A DNA stretch of 27,923 bases from Bacteroidales bacterium UBA3724 (GTDB taxonomy: Bacteria; Bacteroidota; Bacteroidia; Bacteroidales; P3). The stretch spans positions 1-27,923 of the forward strand of contig DFHL01000018.1 in the NCBI GenBank assembly GCA_002371315.1. Reading direction: 5' to 3'. Positions 23,014 to 27,923 of the stretch are shown in pieces. The notes under the pieces are model-generated. The model was not told where the DNA came from and did no database searches. It was given only the letters and a program-made list of their open reading frames with translations. The translations under genes were made by a program, and so were the position numbers. The stretch's first letter is position 1. Each line of letters starts with the position of its first letter.

Positions 23014-23070
23014 ACAAAATATAATTTATTTATTGAAAGATAATAAGAATTTTAAGCATATTCAAATAAG

Positions 23071-24054
23071 CTACCTATTTGAATTGAAATAATGATTCAT
23101 ATTGTAGAACTTGGCGTTCCACGGAGTCCAGGCGCGTTCCACCTTCTGGATGGTGATGACGGTGTTTTCCTCGTCGTGCATCTCCTCGTCATACATATAG
23201 ATGGCAGCGGCAATGGCGGCATAGATCTCGCCCGAAGTCTCGGAGGCCGAGGGGCTCGCAACGGCGGCGTTGCTCTTGGCGGCAGCCTTGTTGGCCTTGC
23301 GGTCCTGAGTCTTCATAATAAGTTTGCCATAGCCTTTCAGTATCAGCGAAATGCAGAGCAGAGCAAGGAACACCACCGAGACGGCAACCACCGTCAGGCC
23401 GATGCCGATGGGGTCCGACTCGCGGATGCGGTCGGCCTGTTTGGGCACGTGGTAGTGGAGACTGGTGGCGTGGCCCTCGTCAGTGCTGATGTTGGCGACA
23501 CCGTTGCCCAGGTCGAGCACATTGATGTCGTAGCCCAGCGGGTTGCGGCCCACAACGATAATCTCGTCGGGGAAAACCTTGAAGGCATAGCTGCAGCAGC
23601 TGAACGAGACGCGGTTCACCTCGTTGCCCTCGAGGTCGACGACGGCAAGGTAGGAAGAATCCTTCTTTGACGAAGCGAGATAGAGCACATAGCCATCGAG
23701 AAAGCCGACACTCTTGGGACGCAAGATGTTGGCAAGGTCGTGACGGCCACGGGGTTCGTCGGCCAGCACACGGATGGTAGTGGAGTCGAACGACAACTTC
23801 TCGTTGCGGAAGATGATGTCGACCGTGTTGTCGATGCTGTCGATAACGACAAACATATCCTGATTGCCGACATAGCAGGCCTGCACAGGCAGGAAGTCGT
23901 TGACATCGACGCCGATGCCGCTTTGAGGATTGTTGGTCTCAAAGTGGGTCAGCACAGTGTCATCTGCTCCCTCGCCTATGTTCTGCGCACGCAGTGGTGC
24001 CAGGCAGAGCGTCAGGGCGAAGAAGCCGGCTGTTAATAATTTATGTATATTCAT
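23071..24054 (-). CDS. OadG-like gamma subunit with large N-terminal extracytoplasmic domain
   Basis: This 327-residue protein has a signal peptide (about residues 1-23), then a beta-rich region to about residue 212, one membrane helix (about 216-239, DPIGIGLTVVAVSVVFLALLCISLIL) and a cytoplasmic tail. The tail has an alanine-rich linker and the segment EIYAAIAAAIYMYDEEMHDEENTVITI, ending in RAWTPWNAKFYNMN. The helix and tail resemble the OadG gamma subunit that holds the decarboxylase complex at the membrane. Classic OadG is only about 80 residues; here the N-terminal addition has short repeats such as GYVLYLASSKKDSSYLAVVD and YDINVLDLGNG that look like propeller blades. Its operon position between carboxyltransferase and biotin carrier supports the gamma role. 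Confidence 0.8.
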   Translation of the reverse strand: MNIHKLLTAGFFALTLCLAPLRAQNIGEGADDTVLTHFETNNPQSGIGVDVNDFLPVQACYVGNQDMFVVIDSIDNTVDIIFRNEKLSFDSTTIRVLADEPRGRHDLANILRPKSVGFLDGYVLYLASSKKDSSYLAVVDLEGNEVNRVSFSCCSYAFKVFPDEIIVVGRNPLGYDINVLDLGNGVANISTDEGHATSLHYHVPKQADRIRESDPIGIGLTVVAVSVVFLALLCISLILKGYGKLIMKTQDRKANKAAAKSNAAVASPSASETSGEIYAAIAAAIYMYDEEMHDEENTVITIQKVERAWTPWNAKFYNMNHYFNSNR

Positions 24055-24097
24055 CTTTTAATTATCTGTTTAAGTTTGTTGTGATTGCCGAAGGGCT

Positions 24098-24127
24098 GGG
24101 GCTGCGGGTCTTGCAACAGGCAGCCCC
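24098..24127. other. Stable hairpin between operon genes
   Basis: An 8-bp perfect GC-rich stem (ggggctgc 24098-24105 with gcagcccc 24120-24127) and a 14-nt loop lie between the cysteine-rich lipoprotein gene and the OadG-like gene. It has no U tract, so it is more likely an RNA-processing or stability element than a terminator. Confidence 0.5.
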
Positions 24128-24157
24128 CCACCTTTCAACATTCAGAGAACCCCAGTA

Positions 24158-24505
24158 TTACTTGTGGCTCTCACATTCTTTCTTGCATCCCTCGCCCTGC
24201 TCTTTGCAGCACTGGCCTTCGGCAGCGGCTTTTTCCTTGCAGCACTGGCCTTCACCCTTGCACTGAGGTTTCTGATGGCAGGCGCTGCTGTCGGGGCAGG
24301 TGCAGTTCTCGCAGTTGGCAGCCAGGCACACGCTGTCGGGGCAGGTCATCTGGCAGTGCTTCATACACTGCTGCTCGCACTGCTCCATAGTGGCACCGGT
24401 GGTGTCGGCAGCGATAGTGTCTTCTGTCTTGGCGTTGCCGTTGCAGGCAACCATTGCGAAAGCAAAAGCGATTCCGAGGAATCCGTTGATTAAAGCTTTT
24501 TTCAT
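24158..24505 (-). CDS. Cysteine-rich lipoprotein
   Basis: Starting at 24505, the protein has 115 residues with a lipoprotein signal ending M-V-A-C. The mature part holds 16 further cysteines, first at regular three- or four-residue spacing (EQCEQQCMKHCQMTC), then in CENCTC, and then in two copies of an 11-residue unit with EGQCCKE. The DNA also repeats: an 18-bp stretch at 24203-24220 recurs at 24236-24253 (one mismatch, 33 bp apart), and a gctgtcggggcaggt stretch recurs upstream. No family is recognised. Dense cysteines on a periplasm-facing lipoprotein suggest metal binding or disulfide-rich structure; this is inference. It lies in the decarboxylase operon. Confidence 0.75.
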   Translation of the reverse strand: MKKALINGFLGIAFAFAMVACNGNAKTEDTIAADTTGATMEQCEQQCMKHCQMTCPDSVCLAANCENCTCPDSSACHQKPQCKGEGQCCKEKAAAEGQCCKEQGEGCKKECESHK

Positions 24506-24560
24506 TGTTTTATAAATATTTGAAAATAAAAAAGTTTTTTTACAAATTAACAATAACTGA

Positions 24561-25805
24561 TTATTTCACATAGCCGCCGCCTTTCAAAGGAGAGCCATAG
24601 AAATGGAGTGGGCCCCAGCCGTTTGAATACTTGTCGTTTCCAAGCGTGAACCATACCAGTTCCTTCGCGATACCACCATCGCGAATGGCTGCGACATCGA
24701 TATAGCGTTCGACAACAATACCAAGGACATTCTGAACCTCCACCCAATGGTCGCCGGTAATGATAACCTCGCTGTAGCCAGCCGTCGGGAAGCGTTTCTG
24801 AAGAACCTTGAGAGCTTCGCTTCTCAGTTGAGGCGTATTCAAGGCGCTACCTGCAGGACGGCTGATATATTTGATGTTGTCTTTTGAATTATTGGCAATA
24901 GCCTGCTGAAGCATAGTGCAAGCCAAGTCGCATTTGGCAAAGCTTTCACTGCTCTTGGCCACATCTGATCCTGAAAGGATTGTGGCGCAGTTCTTCAGCC
25001 AGACAAGACCTTTCTGATGGTTTGCCAAATCTTTTTCGGGAACGTATGTGAATTCGGCAGGATAATGTGCGAATTTGAACTTACTGTCTTTGGGGTCCAA
25101 AGCAACGCCTGCACCAGCGCCTACGATAGGAGAAAGCCACGCACCTTTCGCCACCTTTATGTTGCCATTGGCGTCAGTGGTAGTTTTCAATTCCATAAAC
25201 TTGAATGCAAGACCTTTGTCCACTTCATCCTGAAGTTCTTCAAAAAGCGCAACCTGCTCCTTAAGGATCTTCAGATTGGGGCGAAGTTTAAAATCAGGGT
25301 CATAATCGTCTATTCTGTCTGGCAAATTATTTACAATATCGATGATACGATAATTGTATGTTGCCATACGGGAGTCGATCATACGTTTGAACTTGTTGAT
25401 GGTTTCTACATCAAAAGATCCGAGCTGTTCAACAAAATCGCGTATCGGTGTGACCTGATCCTGTTTCCCCTGTTTCTTCATATCCTGAATCCAGTAATAG
25501 TCAATCAGTTTGGGGATATCGGGTTGATCCTTTCTGTATTCGGTGAGATGTTCAAGCTGGTCGAGGGCCCATTTCTGCTCGTCGTTGAGGGCAGCCATTC
25601 TGGCATCCATTCTGGCCTTGTCCTGCAGGGCGTGCTCCTCTTCAAGACTCATAGGCTTTTTGCCTGGGGCATTGTTGTTTATGGCGCTCTTCACAGTCTG
25701 TTTGGCCTTGTCTTTAAGGCCTTTCAGGTTGACCTGGGCGTTGGAAGTCAGCGGAGCCGACATAGCCAGCATAGCCGCAAGAATAAAAATACCGTTTCGT
25801 TTCAT
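24561..25805 (-). CDS. Secreted protein of unknown function
   Basis: This 414-residue protein has a signal peptide ending T-S-N-A-Q and no membrane helix. The first part is helical and charged (LEEEHALQDKARMDARMAAL, LDQLEHLTEYRKDQPDIPKL), and the middle has a glycine-rich stretch (AWLSPIVGAGAGVALDPKD). The last 80 residues look strand-rich (EVIITGDHWVEVQNVLGIVVERYIDVAAI) and end in GPLHFYGSPLKGGGYVK. I do not recognise the family. The gene begins 30 nt after the carboxyltransferase gene, with no terminator between, so it is probably in the same transcript. It has two Cys residues in mid-protein and no lipobox. Periplasmic or surface location is expected. Confidence 0.75.
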   Translation of the reverse strand: MKRNGIFILAAMLAMSAPLTSNAQVNLKGLKDKAKQTVKSAINNNAPGKKPMSLEEEHALQDKARMDARMAALNDEQKWALDQLEHLTEYRKDQPDIPKLIDYYWIQDMKKQGKQDQVTPIRDFVEQLGSFDVETINKFKRMIDSRMATYNYRIIDIVNNLPDRIDDYDPDFKLRPNLKILKEQVALFEELQDEVDKGLAFKFMELKTTTDANGNIKVAKGAWLSPIVGAGAGVALDPKDSKFKFAHYPAEFTYVPEKDLANHQKGLVWLKNCATILSGSDVAKSSESFAKCDLACTMLQQAIANNSKDNIKYISRPAGSALNTPQLRSEALKVLQKRFPTAGYSEVIITGDHWVEVQNVLGIVVERYIDVAAIRDGGIAKELVWFTLGNDKYSNGWGPLHFYGSPLKGGGYVK

Positions 25806-25835
25806 AATAATCGTTGTTTTGTGATTACAAATTAA

Positions 25836-27395
25836 TTACAGTGGTATGTTGCAGTGCTTCTTGAGCGGCAGCGAATCCTTCTTGGTGGCCAGGGCCTGCA
25901 GGGCGCGGATGACGCGGAAGCGGGTGTTGCGCGGCTCGATGACGTCGTCGATGTAGCCGTACTTGGCAGCGTTGTAGGGATTTGCGAACTGGTCGTTGTA
26001 TTCCTTCTCCTTCTCGGCCATAAACTTGGCTTTCTCCTCGGGGTCGGTGATTTCCTTCAGAGCGCGGCCCTGCAGCACCTCGGTGGCACCGCTGGCACCC
26101 ATAACGGCAATCTGAGCCGTCGGCCAAGCATAGTTGATGTCGCTACGCAGCTGCTTGCACGACATAACGATGTGTGCACCGCCGTAGCTCTTGCGCAGAG
26201 TGACGGTGACCTTGGGCACCGTGGCCTCGCCATAGGCGAAGAGGAACTTGGCGCCGTGGGCGATGACGCCGGCATACTCCTGGCCCGTGCCGGGCAGGAA
26301 GCCGGGGACGTCGACGAGCGTCACGATAGGAATGTTGAAGGCGTCGCAGAAACGCACGAAGCGGGCACCCTTGCGGCTGCTGTTGCAGTCCAGAACGCCG
26401 GCCATCGACTTGGGCTGGTTGGCGACAACGCCTACCGACACGCCGCCGAAGCGGGCAAAGCCGACCACCAGGTTGGGGGCGAATTTCTCGTGAACCTCAA
26501 GGAACTTGCCGTCGTCGACGATGGCGTGGATGATATCCTTCACGTCGTAGGCCTGGTTGGGGTTCTCGGGGATGATGGAGTTGAGGCTGTCCTCGAGGCG
26601 GTCGATCGGGTCCTCGGTGGGAACATAGGGAGCCTCTTCAAAGTTGTTCGAGGGGATGTAGCTGACAATGTCGCGGATCAGCTGCAGGGTGGCCTCCTCG
26701 GTCTCGCCCACGAAATGGGCCACACCGCTCTTGGTGGCGTGAACCATAGCGCCGCCCAACTTGTCGGTGGTGACATCCTCGCCCGTGACGGTCTTGACAA
26801 CCTTCGGGCCGGTGAGGAACATATAGCTGTTCTCCTTCGACATCAGGATGAAGTCGGTCAGCGCGGGGCTGTAGACCGAGCCGCCGGCGCAGGGGCCGAA
26901 GATGGCGCTGATCTGGGGCACCACGCCCGAGGCAAGGATGTTGCGCTCGAAGATTTCAGCGTATCCGGCCAGCGAGTTGCAGCCTTCCTGGATACGGGCT
27001 CCACCCGAGTCGTTCAGACCGATAACGGGGGCGCCGACCTTCATTGCCTGGTCCATAACCTTGCAGATTTTGAGCGACATCGTCTCCGACAGCGAGCCGG
27101 CAAAGACGGTGAAATCCTGAGCAAAAACGTACACCTGGCGGCCGTCGATGGTGCCGTAGCCCGTCACCACGCCGTCGCCGAGGAACGACTGTTTCTGCAT
27201 ATCAAAATTGGTGCAACGATGGGTGACAAACATATCGAACTCCTCGAACGAGCCTTCGTCGAGGAGCAGTGCAATGCGCTCGCGGGCCGTCAGTTTGCCC
27301 TGTTCGTGTTGTTTGTCGATGCGCTTCTGACCGCCGCCCATCTTGGCTTCGTTTCTCTTGTCGAGAAGTTCTTTTATTTTTTCTTCAAATGCCAT
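25836..27395 (-). CDS. mmdA: Methylmalonyl-CoA decarboxylase / propionyl-CoA carboxylase carboxyltransferase subunit
   Basis: The ATG at 27395 gives 519 residues (MAFEEKIKELLDKRNEAKMGG); the longer frame begins at a GTG and is not needed. The protein is an acyl-CoA carboxyltransferase with both halves intact. The N half contains TARERIALLLDEGSFEEFD, GGARIQEGCNSLAGYAEIF and the oxyanion-type FGPCAGGSVYSPALTDF. The C half contains DVPGFLPGTGQEYAGVIAHGAKFLFAYGEATVPKVTV and KSYGGAHIVMSCK. With epimerase upstream and the sodium-pump beta subunit downstream, the likely reaction is transfer of the carboxyl group of (S)-methylmalonyl-CoA to the biotin carrier. The same fold serves propionyl-CoA carboxylase, so the direction cannot be read from sequence alone. 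Confidence 0.94.
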   Translation of the reverse strand: MAFEEKIKELLDKRNEAKMGGGQKRIDKQHEQGKLTARERIALLLDEGSFEEFDMFVTHRCTNFDMQKQSFLGDGVVTGYGTIDGRQVYVFAQDFTVFAGSLSETMSLKICKVMDQAMKVGAPVIGLNDSGGARIQEGCNSLAGYAEIFERNILASGVVPQISAIFGPCAGGSVYSPALTDFILMSKENSYMFLTGPKVVKTVTGEDVTTDKLGGAMVHATKSGVAHFVGETEEATLQLIRDIVSYIPSNNFEEAPYVPTEDPIDRLEDSLNSIIPENPNQAYDVKDIIHAIVDDGKFLEVHEKFAPNLVVGFARFGGVSVGVVANQPKSMAGVLDCNSSRKGARFVRFCDAFNIPIVTLVDVPGFLPGTGQEYAGVIAHGAKFLFAYGEATVPKVTVTLRKSYGGAHIVMSCKQLRSDINYAWPTAQIAVMGASGATEVLQGRALKEITDPEEKAKFMAEKEKEYNDQFANPYNAAKYGYIDDVIEPRNTRFRVIRALQALATKKDSLPLKKHCNIPL

Positions 27396-27476
27396 ATTTG
27401 AATTGTTTGTAGGTTTATAATGTGAGACTTGCACGCGGCCCTTAGCGAACCGGCTCCGACTCGAAAATTCTTGTTT

Positions 27477-27884
27477 TTATTTGCAGCACAGTTCGGTCAG
27501 TACGCCCAGGGTGCTCTTCGGATGCAGAAAGCCGATGTTGAGATTCTCGGCACCCTTGCGGGCCTGCTGGTCGATGAGGCGGACGCCCTTCTCCTTGACT
27601 TCGTTGAGGGCTGCGTTGGTGTCCTCGACGGCGAAAGCGATGTGGTGCATTCCGCCCTTACCGCCGTTCTTCTCGATGAACGAGGCAATGGTGCTCTCGG
27701 GGCAGGTGGGCTCGAGAAGCTCGATTTTGACATCGCCGATTTTGAAGAACGCTGTCTTGACTTTCTGGTCTGTAACCTCCTCAATGGCATAGCATTTGAG
27801 GCCCATTACATCTTCCCAGTACTTGATGGCTTCATCCAGATTGGTAACTGCGATACCAATGTGTTCGATGTGTGAAGGTGTCAT
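27477..27884 (-). CDS. mce: Methylmalonyl-CoA epimerase
   Basis: This 135-residue protein belongs to the vicinal oxygen chelate fold. It has the two expected halves: MTPSHIEHIGIAVTNLDEAIKYWEDVMGL with its metal-binding histidine, then KIELLEP, then GGMHHIAFAVEDTNAALNEVKEKGVRLID with the second histidine, and a late glutamate region (VLTELCCK). It interconverts (R)- and (S)-methylmalonyl-CoA, feeding the decarboxylase encoded next, 81 nt downstream. It is the first gene of the operon visible here. About 39 nt of its upstream region lie in the window, with no exact promoter consensus, so the promoter may be just outside. Confidence 0.94.
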   Translation of the reverse strand: MTPSHIEHIGIAVTNLDEAIKYWEDVMGLKCYAIEEVTDQKVKTAFFKIGDVKIELLEPTCPESTIASFIEKNGGKGGMHHIAFAVEDTNAALNEVKEKGVRLIDQQARKGAENLNIGFLHPKSTLGVLTELCCK

Positions 27885-27923
27885 TTTTCTTGTTGTTTTT
27901 ATATGTTAATATTAATTTACTTT

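Overview
The window reads as chromosomal DNA of a Bacteroidales bacterium, probably of gut or rumen type and perhaps Prevotellaceae-like; rank below order cannot be fixed from this piece. Evidence: promoters of the Bacteroidota form TTTG-N19-TAnnTTTG, AT-rich leaders without strong Shine-Dalgarno sites, a methylmalonyl-CoA decarboxylase operon, gliding-type gldF/gldG genes, an LpxB (so a Gram-negative envelope), a Bacteroidota-type LolA and many short lipoproteins. Most genes are GC-rich. A few are visibly AT-richer: the lipoprotein at 33-428, the MNT/HEPN pair at 19837-20552 and the outer-membrane-like protein at 22459-23013.

Layout. (1) 33-760: an AT-rich lipoprotein gene on the minus strand, preceded by a structured RNA that looks like 6S RNA, and a divergent promoter region built on a perfect 28-bp palindrome. 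(2) 825-6249, plus strand: endonuclease IV, two small lipoproteins (one ExbD-like, one PepSY-like) joined by overlapping start/stop codons, a PhzF-family protein, a LolA-like chaperone, TsaB and an orphan DppB/OppB-type permease, ending at a strong terminator shared with the convergent thioredoxin-fold gene (6423-6977). (3) 6978-7520: noncoding, with two minus-strand terminators and other inverted repeats. (4) 18924 down to 7521, minus strand: valS, an M28-type protein that has lost metal ligands, gldF, gldG, a DUF4340 protein, surE, a small membrane protein, lpxB and a SpoIID-domain protein. From gldG to spoIID the genes overlap or nearly touch. (5) 18925-19836: noncoding, holding the valS promoter and a 99-bp array with 11-bp periodicity. 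(6) 20552 down to 19837: a nucleotidyltransferase/HEPN toxin-antitoxin pair with an almost leaderless promoter. (7) 27884 down to 20691: the methylmalonyl-CoA epimerase and sodium-pumping decarboxylase operon, interrupted by three unrelated envelope genes.

How the genes work together. Region 7 forms the succinate-to-propionate arm: epimerase, carboxyltransferase, biotin carrier, gamma-type anchor and sodium-pump beta subunit. Region 4 mixes translation (valS) with envelope work: a GldFG-type ABC exporter with its DUF4340 partner, lipid A synthesis and a SpoIID-type protein. The most unusual points are the 6S-like RNA with its palindromic divergent promoter, the M28 pseudopeptidase, the ExbD-like domain carried on a lipoprotein, the 11-bp periodic array, and the guest genes (including a 17-cysteine lipoprotein) inside the decarboxylase operon.
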